Shown: positions 1 to 12,116, numbered from the stretch's first letter. The stretch is DNA of 64,000 bases from Opisthorchis felineus (GCA_004794785.1 SJOL01008653.1:651632-715631), one strand, 5' to 3'. Made by a program: numbers and translations. The notes: generated by a model from the sequence alone, not told the origin.

Positions 1-1093
1 AAGTGAAAGTGGAAGAAGCCCGTGGAAGTCATGCGAAGAACAAATATAGCAGAAAAATCTTGTTTGCCCTGTTCACCATTCACCTTTTAGATCACATGTG
101 GTCGGAGATATCACTGTGTGAGTGAAGTCATGGTTAGTGGGTCGAGAGAGTCGCGGTATAAAAGGTAATGATTCGTCATCAAACCATTTTTGGAAATGAA
201 ATTGCTCGCTGGCTGTAACGTAGCTTTAAGGATCGTGTGATATTCTGAGTACGATGGTCACGGTTGCATAACCGAATCCCAGTGGCCCTGTCGGACTTGC
301 AAAATGCTCGTCGGTTGAGGCACATTTCCGAATAAACACGGGCGCCTCAGGTCGTATGGCTTCGTCAGTAACTGAATAAAACCAGTTCAGGTAAATCTGA
401 GTTGAAATTGGCAGCAACTGATCACACATCACACGGTGATAGTGCCTTTCAGGTACACTAAAGACCAAAGCTGTGTGCAGTGCAGAGCTACCGACCAGCA
501 GTTTGATAATGACATGATGCCTTTCAACGTATTTCTTTCTTGAGTCCAAAACCATAACTTTACATTTGCACTATCACGATATGCCCTTGATCATTTTAAT
601 ATGAATATGTGATATGAAGGCCTGGTGATCACTCACGGGAAACATGCATTGCCCTCTTCTCAATTTCAACATGTAGCCCAACTACTGTTGGTTTTGAGTA
701 GCTGGAAATCGCACAATTTTCTGGGTATTTAGTCTGTCGTTTAACGAACGCTGTTGGCAGATATCAATTTTGGTGAATTTCGGAATATGCATGAGAATTT
801 TTCAACGGTCATAATGCTCGGAAGCCCAGCTGTTAGAGAATGGCAGCACTTGGAAACGGTAAAAGAGCTAAAAGTTTATCACAGAAAGTTCACGCAAAAG
901 TAACGTACCGTGACACGGTAAACAAACTTCCACATAGAACAGGACCATCAGAACGCTCTCCTGACCACAACCTAGCAATACAAGGCCCTTGAAATGACAA
1001 ATTTACCTCCTGCTGTGGCAGTTTGGAGCAGAAGTTCGTTTTAAAGATAGATGAATTTTGAAGGCAACATACGGCACTGGAGAAGAACAACAT
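1..1093. other. No supported gene
   Basis: The minus strand has a 109-codon open frame (226-555) with a protein-like second half (SVTDEAIRPEAPVFIRK), but its splice signals are weak and no family is recognised. Nothing else is seen. Confidence 0.5.
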
Positions 1094-1298
1094 GAGCGAG
1101 AGATTCAGCCAGCTTTCAGGTGAGTCTCCCGTAAAAATCAAGTTGATGCGCAATTGATGGTGTTTCGCTAGTCTCGTGCAATTTAATTTCACACAGAACG
1201 TAAAGCTGACGGAAACTCGGGAGCTTCGCCTGCCTGCTCAATCCCAAGAAGGATGAAACCGGTCCTGGCCATCGAAGATTTTTCAGCAACCCTATGAT
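1094..1298 (+). mobile_element. R1 repeat copy
   Basis: R1 body in ribozyme sense (GTGAGTCTCCCGTAAAAATC, TCTCGTGCAATTT) followed by the ribozyme region 1211-1284 and the short end CAGCAACCCTATGA. The copy is diverged and single. Confidence 0.75.
1211..1284 (+). ncRNA. Hammerhead ribozyme remnant, R1 type, with compensated stem II
   Basis: The core is damaged (CTGCTCA at 1234-1240 for CTGATGA), but GAAAC (1255-1259) and CCGGTC (to 1264) remain. Stem II is ATCC-CAAGAA-GGAT (1241-1254) where other copies have GCCC/GGGC. Both stem changes are matched on the other side, so the helix is kept. The outer stem I pairs GGAAACTC with GATTTTTC (one mismatch). Confidence 0.65.
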
Positions 1299-4059
1299 TA
1301 AAGTGCTACGTCTATGTTGGACTGCAGTTTACGTGCTTGGCCTCGGAACTGCCGCCTCATTTATGAATATATTAGGTTCAAGAATTGCTTTCTGCTTCTG
1401 AACTACTGTGAAGTTTTTGGGGTCTCCAAGAGTGGTCCCGACACAAGTTAGACTCCGAGACTGACAACGACATATAATAATAAATAAATATAGATAAATA
1501 TACATATGCATAATCATCCGTGAACAGTTTGTCAGTCGGGCTTCCAGGTCAGGATTTTTTGAGGAATGCGGACTTTTACACCTGCCCTGATTTTCGAGTG
1601 GTTTCAATGATCACTACAGGAATTTTAATTTTAATCCGACATTTGCGCATCTCCCTGCCATGTGTTTTGAATTCATTGATGAGTCATGTTGATAAGTATT
1701 TTGCGAGGACACCTGTCTGATAAAATTGCCTGTCGTATTTGTATTCGAAACAATGTCTTCTCCGAGAATTGGAGCAAGAAATCAGGACTTAATCCAACCA
1801 CGTTTTTTCTGGGGATACGAATGCCAATGATGAATAGGTCTTTCACGTGTGGATGTGAGAAACTGACGATAAGATATATTGTAGCTGTCGGATTCGAAAC
1901 TGGACGGCTTTTGTAGCTTGCTCCTATGTGCTCAGTTTGGAGTTCAGTTTTCCTGAAGCATTCAGGTTTTAGATAGGCAGTTGTGGCTGTTGGACAAGTC
2001 TAAACAGGTGATGGATTAACATCGATACACAGTCAGAAGAACGTTCCTTGGTTTCGGCCTGTTTTTACCCAGTTGAGAAACTGGGGGTCGGAGGTCAAGT
2101 AGGCTTCAGTTATTCCATTTTAGGGCTTTCTCATGCCAATAAGGTGAACAAATAGTGCCGCTTTCTGTCTTTCTATTGTCTACTAATAAGTCGCTGTCCT
2201 GTGAGGCCGAGCACTCTTACTTATCAGACAAAACAGAAGATGATGGAAGCATAAAAACCAGAATATCCGTTAAGATTGGTAAAAGTGTGTAACCCAGTGC
2301 ACATAGGAGTTGCTAGATTTGGAGGAATTCTATGTTCACATATCGGAATACTGTATAATCGGTTTCCGCTCTCGCGGTAAAAATCGCATAGCATGGGAAA
2401 AGAATTCTCGATAGAATCGGAAAGTAATTTGACAGCAGGTTGGTATCATGGAGGTTCAGTTCACCTGGATCCCTTCCCAAGATAGTTTTCCGATCGATCA
2501 ACGGCTGCGTGGTTTGCAGCCTGTGGGGGATAACGTAAACATAGAAAACATGTGGGAAGTATTGACCTGCACAAAAACCTGATATTATAGCACTGAGCAT
2601 TTACATCACACCTGTCAGTCGCTTCACGCGTGACATAGATTTGATCATGCTAGAAAGCGTGTGACTTTAGGCGGAGATATGTAACACCTACTTCAAATTA
2701 ACCGTTGAATCGCTCTCAGTCTAGTCACGGTGTAAAAACAAACGATGGACTGATGACTCATTTTGCCGCAATCACTACCACTTTCCTAATAGCACAAGCT
2801 GTACGCATGGAAAGGTGCTAACAGGATTCCCGATCAACACTGACGAAGAGGAATTTTATTGGCGCGTTTCTTCGTTGCTTCCCGGTAGCAGTGTAGCTCA
2901 CCCACCAAAGAAACTAAGTACATGTATTTGCAATCTGTCACGTATTAGACAACCCCTGTTTGCCAACCTGCAAAGTACGACTGTCTCCGCCTGAGGAGAA
3001 GCTCATATATAGCAGCATGATCCTCTTGATCCACCGAATGGACAGGTTGATTCGGTTCTTTTCTGCAATGACCCACCTAGTTCCAGATATCCGTGACCTT
3101 ATTGACTTTACAAAGCATGTCTAAGCACCCGCCCCCATTGGCAGAGTAGTTATTGTGACTAGCTGTTACGGTCCCAAAGTCATCTGAAGGTTTTCGAATG
3201 CCTGCCGAAAAGTTTCAGGACAGAAACCCATTTTGATATGGAAGATATCCTAACAGCCCCACGACTGTCACCTGGACTGCCATGCTACGTGATATCTTGT
3301 TTATTGCCCAGAGTATCCGAAGGATGTTTGGCATGTCAATTCAGCTGGGTGCCCCTCCATTCGACATACTGTCTCAGTGAACAGCGGAACTGACTGCTCT
3401 AGGTAATGGATTCTATATCCAAAGAAAGCCGAAAGCCCTCATATATCCCACTGTCTACGAATAGCCCTTGTGTTATTTGTTCGGATACCACTTGCGCTGT
3501 CATAACCATGAAGCTCCAAACTAGTGTTAATCTAACAATCCTCAGAGAACTTCTGTTCCAAGAATGTTGGAGTGCTGCAGTGTCACACAAACATGAAATT
3601 GCACTGGTCACTAAGCAACCAACAAAGTTTATTTTCGAGATTAAATATATCAAGTGTTTTTAATGTGCTCGTTTCGTCTGTATTTGTTTCATCTTTTTTT
3701 CCTCAAAGCACACTTTGGAAATGTTTTGTTGAGAGGCGCGGTGGTCGGTGATCTATCTTCGTGATTTTTTATTCTCCACTCGACTAAACCCACTTTCAGT
3801 CACATTGGTATGACTGGACATGGGACGTAAGGAGCAACCTGAACTATCATCGTCATTACACATATATGACTTTTAAATCTTCTATTAGGCCTGTGACTCA
3901 AACCGACTTGGCTTTCATGAAACTGTAGTCGCTGGAATACAGCCGAACAGTAGAGTCAGCCCGTAGATAACGCTATTTGTAAGTAGCTCAGAGGAAGAAT
4001 AATTATGAGTGGAACTTCCATCTGAGAAGCTGTCATTCGAGGGGCCGATGAATGCATGA
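1299..4059. other. No supported gene
   Basis: AT-rich non-coding sequence with a short A/T simple-sequence patch at about 1474-1505. An open stretch at 3406-3663 is open on both strands and has no splice support. Confidence 0.5.
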
Positions 4060-4335
4060 CCACGTGGCGCGACTGAAGGATGAGTGGCACTAAATCTTGT
4101 CTGAGTGCGATTTAATCACATTGGTGATCAGCCGCTCGTGACCGAACTATTAGCCGGGAGGTCGCGGGTTCAAAACTCTCTGGAGTTTCATGAGATGCGC
4201 ACTGCTGATGATTCTCAATAAGGATGAAACAGCTGTACAATATTTCTCGGCTTTTAAATATAGATTGGCTTCACTTAAAGAATGAAATCTCAGTTGAAAA
4301 GTGCCAAATCTCCTCACGCTAACATCAGCACTATT
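4060..4335 (+). mobile_element. R2 SINE: tRNA-like head plus hammerhead
   Basis: The head has a tRNA-like B box (GTCGCGGGTTCAAAACTC, near 4161-4178). The A box region is shortened here (GTGACCGAAC), but is fuller in the copy at 11.7 kb (ACCGAACGGTTAAGTG), resembling a tRNA-Leu/Ser-type gene. It is followed by a hammerhead (4192-4248) and a tail with ATAGATTGGCTTCA and ATGAAATCTC blocks. Such a tRNA-head-plus-ribozyme layout is known in the schistosome alpha family, but the sequence of R2 is distinct from R1. Confidence 0.75.
4192..4248 (+). ncRNA. Hammerhead ribozyme, R2 type, intact core
   Basis: Core CTGATGA at 4205-4211 and GAAA at 4226-4229. Stem II, 4212-4225, is TTCT-CAATAA-GGAT with an A-U, a C-G, a G-U and one end mismatch. 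Stem III is the self-complementary ACAGCTGT, and the cleavage triplet is GTA (after 4237). Inner stem I is GCACTG against CAATAT, weak here, but in the copy at 11.8 kb the same strand pairs fully with CAGTGT. Outer stem I is GAGA (4192-4195) with TCTC (4245-4248). Confidence 0.7.
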
Positions 4336-7300
4336 TCTATCCACAAATCTGTGCAACCCTTCTGTGCCAAGTCACGCGCGACTGTCGTGCGATAAACCGA
4401 TGCACATGCCAAACCGAAAAACAGCACAAGAAACGGTGATGATCGCTGTCAGGATGCGATTATGATAGTAATTTGGATAGCGGTGTTTCAAAATCATATC
4501 ATTTTTAGTTAGTTTGACAATAATCCATAAAATGGTCAGCAATGTGGGTATGGACACAATAGAGGAAAGTAGTACGCTAGACTAGTGTATAGGGTAATAA
4601 ATATGTTTCGCTTTCCTAAGAAAACCGTTCTAAACAGTGTCAGTTTTCACTTTATAGGTGCCGAAACTCTGATCCAATTCGGTTTACAACCTCGACGTCG
4701 AGTGACTGCACGAACAAGCACACTACACTATTGCGTAAAGGTGCCCACGTTGACGAGTGCTTTGTAATGCTCAGCTGCACAAGTTCGTAACGCTAGCCCT
4801 GAATAAACTGGAGCAGTAGGTCAGCAATTGATACCAATACATGCTGTGTGAGATTCTAAGTTGTTCGTACTGTGGGTGATTTTATATAGGAGTCAGGAAT
4901 ATGATTTCTAGATGTGATAGAAGGAAATCAAACCTGTGTACTGGTCATACGATGCGTTACTTGTGGTCCACGTACGGAAAGCGTCCAAGACTGCACGAAA
5001 CATTGGCTACTGTGAAGATCAACAGAGTGGTTTCTAACAGTATGAATAACCTACTGAATCTTCAAAATTCCATGTAAAATGTCATGGTGACGGAGTCTGG
5101 CGATCTAGAGTGTCTCTTTAGAGAGAGGAGTTTAGGTCAAGATTATGTACCACTTTTCTGTGCACTTTCATGCGTGACATATTATTGAAGACTGCCGTTC
5201 ATGGGTTGCAAGAAGGTAAACTAAATAGCACGCATTATAAAACCATCAAAGGCCTTCAACTTTCTAGTGGTTCGTAGAACGAAGGTATACTAGCCACCTA
5301 CAAAGGTTGGGGTGCTAGCAGGGAGGAGCCATATTATTCCGCCCGTTCAATTGGAACGGGTCAGTGGAGTTGTGATCATTTTTTTCTGTGTCATCCAGAT
5401 GATTTCATTAATACCCGCAAAGAATGTTCTATTATTAGAATATTCTTGTAAAACGTCCCACTCATTCTGGTTTCGTCCACAAATGTTTTTTTCGTCAATC
5501 CATTTAAACTAATGAACTGTCTCCTTTACAGCACTTTCTCCCTAAACCATCTAACTTTCGTGTGACCAGGTTTCAAAATTATGAATGTCACATAAAAAGT
5601 GCAAAGAAATATCCATTGTATCAGCAAAGAATTGTACTTACGACTGCGTGGTTTTCGGCTTGCAGCAACATCTATTCCTTCTTTATTCTATTATAAGGCA
5701 ATTAGTACGTTTGAAACCTTCAAAGCCATTCGCTTCCATGCATTAAATCGAGGCAGTCAAGCTGTATATTTTATCTTCTGCTTTCCATCTTAGTAACTGG
5801 TCCATTGTATGAATAATCTGAAGATATTTTCTCAAGCTATTTGTGCACGTTTGGGGACATAAAGTGTGCATTTCGCACAGAGTTCTCAAAGTATCTTTTT
5901 AGGTTGTTGATTGTTTATGCTTTTCGTCTCCAGGACAGACATTTTGCTCATATGTAGGCTTTTTTGCGCCTAAGTATACTCGGTCGCGTCTAATAAACAA
6001 TATCCCGTTGCATACTACCAGTTTTAGGCTTGGGTTGTGGAAAAAACTAATGGTGGTCAACCCGATGACCAGTAGCTTGAGTATGTCCAGTGATCGATGA
6101 CGCCAGCATTATGGCGTCGTTTCAGTCAGTCAGTTGTTCAATCAACCGACTCAAACAACGAGGGCGTGTCCGCGTAATCTCTGGTCTCTACTACCAATGT
6201 AAGACTCGTTAACTGCAGGCGCTCAGCTGAGGCACCCGTTCTGTGTCTAGCTGCTGTGCCAAACGTGCGGTGCCATATCTGTCGCGCCTCCTAAACAAAT
6301 GTTAACTCCGTTGTACAGTCAAATATGGACGATGGGCTGATTTCGGGTAAAAGCAGTTTGTACTAAATGGCCAAACAAGCTAGAGCATTTTCTAATATAT
6401 GAAGTATGACAATAAACTCTGTAAAGAGTCGTAAATGACTACCACCATTTTCTATAGAGGAAAATGTTGGTAGCTCAGGTAGCGTAGATGGTCGTTGGTT
6501 TGTTCTCTGAGCTGGCCAATTTGATTGCAAACGTTGCACCACCAATCGAGCTGACACCATCAGTGCTTTATTAGGGAGCATAGTGGTGCGTAGCGAACAA
6601 ACCAACGACCACTTCCGCCATTGTTAAGATGGCTGATCTTATTACACTGGTTAGGTTCTTTCCTCAGCATCCCGTTTGAGTCCCCCTTCGTCCTTAGTCA
6701 TGAAAGCAGTAATCTTTGTATTGGTCATAATTTGACAAGAAAGCATAATAAATCTGGTCACTGAGCTCACTCACTTTACCGACTGTCGTTGCCTTGTATA
6801 GACAATGGCGTTGGCTTTGGTGGCACTGACAGTCAAGACTGAATCACATGTCTGATGCACTTTTGCACAAAATCCATTTCATCCTTCATAGCTATTCAGC
6901 ACTAGCTCACTCCATCGGTCACAACAACCACCCGTCTACTCACTGCTCTGCTTATTCTTGATAGACGAAACTGGAACCAGCTGTTGGGAGAAGTGAATTG
7001 TCTGAAACTCAAGTTGGTCACTTTTGATTACTAGGTAAAATTATTTTGACATCTGCGCCGTGATTTTCCTGTGGATCTGACGTGCTACGTACACTCAAGC
7101 TGAACGATGCTGCACTCAGTAGGTTCCTCAAAAGGACCAGTTGGAAGTTTGCTGCGAAAAAAAATATGCAAAAGACATTGAAAAACCTCCTAATACTTCC
7201 CAAAGTTAGTCTTGCTGGTCTTCAACCTATGAGAAAATATAGATTGTTTTATATGGCTGCGCAGCCACTCGTGTCCAACGCTGTGGTTGCGTGTACTCTA

Positions 7301-8816
7301 TAATCAGATTGATAGCTCAGCAACTTGAAAATCGCGAAGCATGTGAACAAAATATCTTAATGTCAGATACTTTACACAGCAGAAGCAAGTGATTATAACT
7401 AGTGCCTAAAGTTTTGGTGAGCAATATTCAGTAGTGGCTTGTCAACCTGGGACAGACAGGTAATTAGGTTGAAAGCAAGCACTCAAAAGAAAGATCATTC
7501 CAAGCTAATTCTGCGTGAGCACTTCTAAGAAGTAAGCAGAAAAAGTGTCAAAAATCCCAATGACTGCAGGTCTTTTGACAAAGAAATATCACATCTTTAG
7601 GGGTCAGACTTTGTTCCTCAATGTTTCTGCCGCCACCGATGGCCGTCATCTCCATGTGCCGCCATGTTCTGAAATACCTACTAGTGTTAAATGAGTAGCC
7701 TGATAGTTCACGCAATATTCCCGAGTTCCCCTGCCAGCCATTGATGCTATCTCAGGTGTTGATTCGCTTTTCTTTGCCTAGGGTTAATCTCTGAAACTTT
7801 TATGATTTTACACACGACCAGACGTGAAATTCCATAGATGGAAAAGTGTGTTGTACCCGGAGAAACACTGACGTCAAATAAATCTGCAGGTTTATCTCGT
7901 TTACCAAAATTTATATATAGATGTGTCCAGGATTTGACACGGGATTTGTCCTTACTTGGACCCCCTGAACACATCCGAATCACACTACTTCAGGTTTCGG
8001 CGTTGAATCATTGCCCACTTCGTGTGGAGCTGTCAACAGCTTACGGCAATTGCAAATACTACCGGCATATTTACACTCTAATTATCCTTGCATACAGAGG
8101 TACTCAGCACTCTTTCAGGAAATATCTTAACCTCGGCTTGCTTGGGGAGAGTCAGCACCTTAAGTCAAGTCTCACAGAACAATGAGCGTTTTGAACAAAT
8201 GTAGTTCACATGTTCCGTTCGTTCAGCGGCTTTGGCAAGTTAGTACAAGACGGCTTGTGCCGTCTTCGTAATTAAATCCATCATTGTACGATAATTTATT
8301 TCGCCTGTTTAAAAGGTTCGATAGTGGTAGCGATTTTCTGGGTGAAAATAACGTTCTAAATGATAGACCCAACACAGTTTGTTGAGGACTTCTCCTGCAT
8401 TCGTTGATGCTCATGTAGCAACAGATAGCTACATTATTGTGACGAGATGTTGGCCCTTTGAAATCTCGCTTTGTTGCTAGCAGCGCATTCTCATGACTTT
8501 TCGACCCATCGGCTAAAACAGTGTTTAGGTGAGTTTCTACATTGGCTCACTCGCTGTCCTAGTTAGTCAAAGTTTGCTGTTTAAGTCCGTTTGAGCCTAC
8601 CGAATATTCCCATTTTTAGAAGGAATTCAAACAATTTTGTAAACGACACTTTTTCACTAGCTTATCCACATGCAACTATAGCGACAAGAAAAGAAATCAG
8701 ATCAAAACAATACATAGTGCTGCTTTAATAGAAATAGGAAACCTATCCACTCAGTGATGGGAGAGTTTGATTGGTGGGCGAATGGAATATCAGAGTTATC
8801 ACTTTTCTCTGGTTAG
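4336..8816. other. No supported gene
   Basis: Apart from the foldback at 6489-6610, no motif is recognised. A 115-codon plus-strand frame at 7838-8185 overlaps an antisense frame and shows no domain or splice support. Confidence 0.5.
6489..6610. repeat. Small inverted-repeat (foldback/MITE-like) unit
   Basis: GGTCGTTGGTTTGTTC at 6489-6504 is perfectly reverse-complementary to GAACAAACCAACGACC at 6595-6610, enclosing 90 bases. The size and 16-bp perfect ends resemble a tiny MITE, but no target-site duplication is obvious. Confidence 0.6.
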
Positions 8817-8937
8817 CAAAGAGACCTATCCGAATGGCGATCAATTCAGTCATATCGAGCATTCGTTGGCAAATAAATATCCGATAGGTCACGATGAAAT
8901 ATTACGTCGAGTCGGTTCGGTGGTCTGCATCCACCAG
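8817..8937 (+). CDS. Candidate internal exon, unrecognised protein
   Basis: A 121-base open segment follows a pyrimidine-rich acceptor (CTTTTCTCTGGTTAG ending at 8816) and ends CACCAG before GTGACC. It carries one base completing an upstream codon plus 40 whole codons, so it ends in phase 0. The peptide begins KETYPNGDQFSHIEHS and ends RRVGSVVCIHQ. No family is recognised. The donor matches the consensus only in part, so this is weaker than the segment at 11255. Confidence 0.25.
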
Positions 8938-9126
8938 GTGACCGATGCACTTGCTAGATTTTTTGGCAATTGATAAATGCTGCACGCCGTCGTCCGACCC
9001 ATAATTGCAAACTACTGAATGAATGACTATAAAATCCTTGTCGATCAGCACTTCATCTTTGACTTTCGTAACGATAAATCGGTGTTGTATCCTCGTTTGT
9101 GCTATTCTGAACTTTCTCTCAGGTTA

Positions 9127-9222
9127 GATGACAGGCCACATTTTTTGAAGCTTAGTAGTGTACTGGATCTGCAACTAACCGAGTTGAGGTTGTTGGGTAT
9201 GGCTGATGAACTTTATCAGGAG
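9127..9222 (+). CDS. Candidate internal exon, unrecognised protein
   Basis: A good acceptor (TGAACTTTCTCTCAG, ending at 9126) is followed by an open, leucine-rich segment: LDDRPHFLKLSSVLDLQLTE, then LRLLGMADELYQE. The likely donor, GAG followed by GTTTTTG at 9223, is weak, so the right edge is a guess; the frame stays open to 9306. It is 190 bases downstream of the candidate exon at 8817-8937 on the same strand, but the phases (0 out, 1 base in) do not fit a direct join. Confidence 0.2.
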
Positions 9223-10000
9223 GTTTTTGTAGGCTGTTCACCGGTATTTATTGCAAATGTAATCTTTGAGTATTTTTTCGCCTTTTTTGTGACGTGTGTC
9301 CGCTGAGAGGAGGTATGAACCAGACTTTTTTATGGTTGGGGAATGACTGTCCGAAGAGCTAATTTTTTATTGCCCCGTTTCGAATATATATATACATCCA
9401 GTCCCACCTTGATGTGAAGCGCATTGAGAGTAGAACGACTTTAGGGAGTACTAGTTGGGAGCCGTTTAAGATGAAAAATTCTGTTGTAACGGGCTTAAAA
9501 TATGCTCTCATTGGATTCATATAACCCCAGATTCACGTTTACTTGAGAAATGAGACAGTAAAAATGTAACTAAATAGGAGACGAATCAAGTATAACTACT
9601 ACGGCTCTCTACAAAGGAAATTTTATTTCACTACTTCTGGGATTCGCGAAAACCTGTCGACAAACTATTATACATTTTACCCTGCTTGGGACTCATTAGG
9701 TAGGCACAGCACCAGAGGTTGTGTCCACTTTACTCCTTGACTGAACAGCTGATTAGACAGATGCGGAGTTGGACACCATTCAGTTTTGCGCGAAAAGCTA
9801 TTCCAACCCATAAATAAGGAACCGTTTGCGTCGCGTCAGTGGTAAAAATAGAGTGATCTTGGTTTGTGACGTATTTTATGCATACCAGTTAGGCGGAGAA
9901 TTGTAAAATTTGTTTGTCTGGTAGACCAGCTTTTTCATCCCTTTAGTGGAAGGAAGGAAAGTTTCTCGTCTTTACTTTTAAAAATAGAGGCTCACACGAT

Positions 10001-10348
10001 TCAGATTTGTTCATTGTCTGGAAACCTAAACTGCTGGAATTTTTTAATGGTGTCCTTGTCTTCTGCATATAAGATACTAGCTTTCGAATACGAATTGGTG
10101 TTATTTGGAATATTAACGGATAACCTGTATTGCTGCCCGTATACAGCAAGATCTGTTATTACGGGCACCCGTAACTCGAGCAGGAGGAAATCTGTCATTT
10201 CATAACGGCTGCCAATTCTTCTTTTAGCTCCGTTTATCCAAGGGTCCTTAGGCCACCAGTTGGCGTATTCTACATGGGTGCCCAATGGAACCTCGACGTT
10301 AACAGTGTATTTTAACAGCAATTCGAGTGAACTGGCTTTCGTGTCTTA
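10001..10348 (-). CDS. Candidate exon or decayed element ORF, unrecognised
   Basis: The minus strand is open from the stop at 10346-10348 to the TGA at 10001-10003. Its downstream two-thirds reads like real coding sequence (e.g. LLLELRVPVITDLAVYGQQY, then NIPNNTNSYSKASILYAEDK), with varied codons and no low complexity. The upstream part holds a Trp pair (YANWWPKDPW). No ATG is well placed, and the acceptor candidate (GAAAGCCAG before 10332) is poor. It could be a real exon, a transposon fragment or chance. Confidence 0.2.
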
Positions 10349-11254
10349 TGCTCGTAATGGCTAATTGTTGTAGAACTGGCGTACACTCAATTTCTACGCC
10401 CATAGGCACATTTCACATTGGTCCCTGACTTTACGTCATATAGTATTTGCCACCAAACCTATCAAATGCCTGTAGAAGACCATGTATAGCAGTACTTTCA
10501 AGATAGGACCCTCCGTTAATGGAGAATTCTGTCTACCGTAGAGCAAAGGATGTCGTCTCCCTTCGACAAGTAAGGTCGATTTGGGTTGAAACTAGCAGTC
10601 ACAGGCTGTTCCCAGCACATATGTGCACCTCCCCGCCAGTTTGCACGGCTCATGTATCCAGAATAGACTGGAACCTTGCTTTTCAGTTAGCTATCGGCTT
10701 GTTTATACAATCGGCCATGTTAATTCACTCGAAGGAAGCATTCCTGCAAAATAAACAAAGTGCTTTCATGTGGCCTTGAGTAATATAACCCGGAAGACCA
10801 TCCCTTTCCCAGAATAATGTGATAAATTAATTGCCTCCGAAAATGGTAGTGGGGAAATTATCACCTTCATCTCCAAAAGAGAGACTCACCGAAAAAAGCC
10901 AAAAGAACACTGTCCCACAAAAACAGCATCATCGTTTCCATCGACTAACGTGAAAATCTGTGCATCCATCTGAAGAGAATTTTTCGTGAGAGGCCAGGTA
11001 TTTCTCCCCCCTGACGCCTTTTTAGGGGGCTATTGCAACTAACGGTGCAGAACAGCAGGAGTGACTGAGTCAATCGGTTTGACAACAAGTTCAACAACCT
11101 CATGGGACTCAAATTTGAATGGGTCTCACTCACCGAAGTTAAATCCATCCAGCCGCCAAAATTGGACTTTTCGGAGTAGAAGAGAAAGTATTTCTGAGGG
11201 TTGTCGGAAAATCTTTCAAGAAAAGTGAGAAATTTATTTTTCTTTGGCTTGTAG

Positions 11255-11490
11255 ATTGGAAATATCCATAAAAAGCAAACCGCCAATAAGTTCACGACCT
11301 ACTCAGCAGAATTCAAAATACGAACTAGATAAAATGGCGATATTTCAAGCACTTTATGATCGGTCTGTTGGCAAGACCCTGCTTTGCCGAGCTCCCATAA
11401 TGCCAACTGAGACGGAGTTTTCACTGATTCAAGAACCAACAATCCCCATACCACTCGTCTATCCTCCAGCAGAGATGGTGAATCATGCAC
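11255..11490 (+). CDS. Candidate internal exon, unrecognised protein
   Basis: A 236-base open segment sits between a good acceptor (T-rich tract, GGCTTGTAG ending at 11254) and a perfect GTAAGT donor at 11491. The first base completes a codon from an upstream exon and the last base starts a codon finished downstream. The 78 whole codons give a non-repetitive sequence with a basic start (EISIKSKPPISSRP), a central YELDKMAIFQALYDRSVGK segment and a proline-rich end (PTIPIPLVYPPAEM). I do not recognise a domain, and no transmembrane segment or coiled coil is visible. It may belong to a plus-strand gene with the other candidate exons at 8.8, 9.1 and 23.7 kb, but the phases do not connect any of them directly. 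This is the best supported of the unassigned exons; chance remains possible. Confidence 0.4.
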
Positions 11491-11584
11491 GTAAGTTTAT
11501 TAAACTGACGACTAAATGGATCATTTATAAAGATATCTATTGGTAGCGTGAAGAGACTTGGGAGTTAAGCGGAGATTTTGTCCT

Positions 11585-11645
11585 GCAAGTGAAGCCTTAT
11601 TGAGAGTCATCAGCAGTGCGCTTCTCATGAAACTCCAAGGATGTT
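11585..11645 (-). mobile_element. R2 fragment (5' side of the hammerhead)
   Basis: Minus strand: GGAGTTTCATGAGAAGCGC, then CACTG and CTGATGA, then CTCTCAATAAGGC; the GAAA half is lost. It abuts a plus-strand R2 copy. Confidence 0.6.
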
Positions 11646-11895
11646 TGAAAGATGAGCGGCGCTATATCCTGTCTAAGTGCGAGTTAATCACACTGCTGAC
11701 CAGCCGCTCGTTACCGAACGGTTAAGTGTTCAAACTACTAGCCAGGAGGTCGCGGGTTGGAGACTCTCCGGAGTTTCGTGAGATTCGCACTGTTGATGAT
11801 GAAACGGCTGTACAGTGTTTCTCGACTTTTCAGCATAGATTGGCTTCATTTACAGGATGAAATCTCCACAAAAATTCCCAAATCTTCTCATACTA
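11646..11895 (+). mobile_element. R2 SINE copy with fullest tRNA-like A box
   Basis: A-box-like ACCGAACGGTTAAGTG (from 11714) and B-box-like GGGTTGGAGACTC (one change) mark the Pol III head. The ribozyme region keeps stem I (GCACTG and CAGTGT, all pairs formed) and the GGCTGTA cleavage side, but stem II is deleted (TTGATGATGAAAC). The tail blocks ATAGATTGGCTTCA and ATGAAATCTCC follow. Confidence 0.75.
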
Positions 11896-11995
11896 CCAAC
11901 ACTCCAAGGATTCTCGAACGCGTGACCTCCCAGCTAGTATTTTGAACACTTAACCGTTCGGCCGCAAGCGCCTGATCAGCAGTATGAATAACTCG
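11896..11995 (-). mobile_element. R2 SINE head in inverted orientation
   Basis: Minus strand carries GCGGCCGAACGGTTAAGTG (A box) and GCGTTCGAGAATCC (B-box-like) followed by CTTGGAG. It is an inverted copy of the head at 11700-11775, so a transcript across both could fold into a long hairpin. Confidence 0.7.
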
Positions 11996-12024
11996 CATGA
12001 ACTTCCCTAAAAGAGCTTCACAGA

Positions 12025-12095
12025 GCTCCTCGGCTTTTCAGAATGGATTAACTTCATCTACGGGACGAAATCTCCAATTACCAACATATCGCAGT
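12025..12095 (+). mobile_element. R2 tail fragment
   Basis: CTCGGCTTTTCAGAATGG, TTAACTTCATCTACGGGACG and AAATCTCCA match the R2 tail at 11815-11865. No head or ribozyme is present. Confidence 0.55.
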
Positions 12096-12116
12096 AAGGT
12101 TTCTTGACGAACCATG

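Noticed and set aside
2743..2760. Isolated CTGATGA as a hammerhead core
   Set aside because: No GAAA at the right spacing and no pairing stems.
8251..8268. Perfect 7-bp hairpin AGACGGC/GCCGTCT
   Set aside because: Too short to mean anything in 64 kb, with no T-run or other context.
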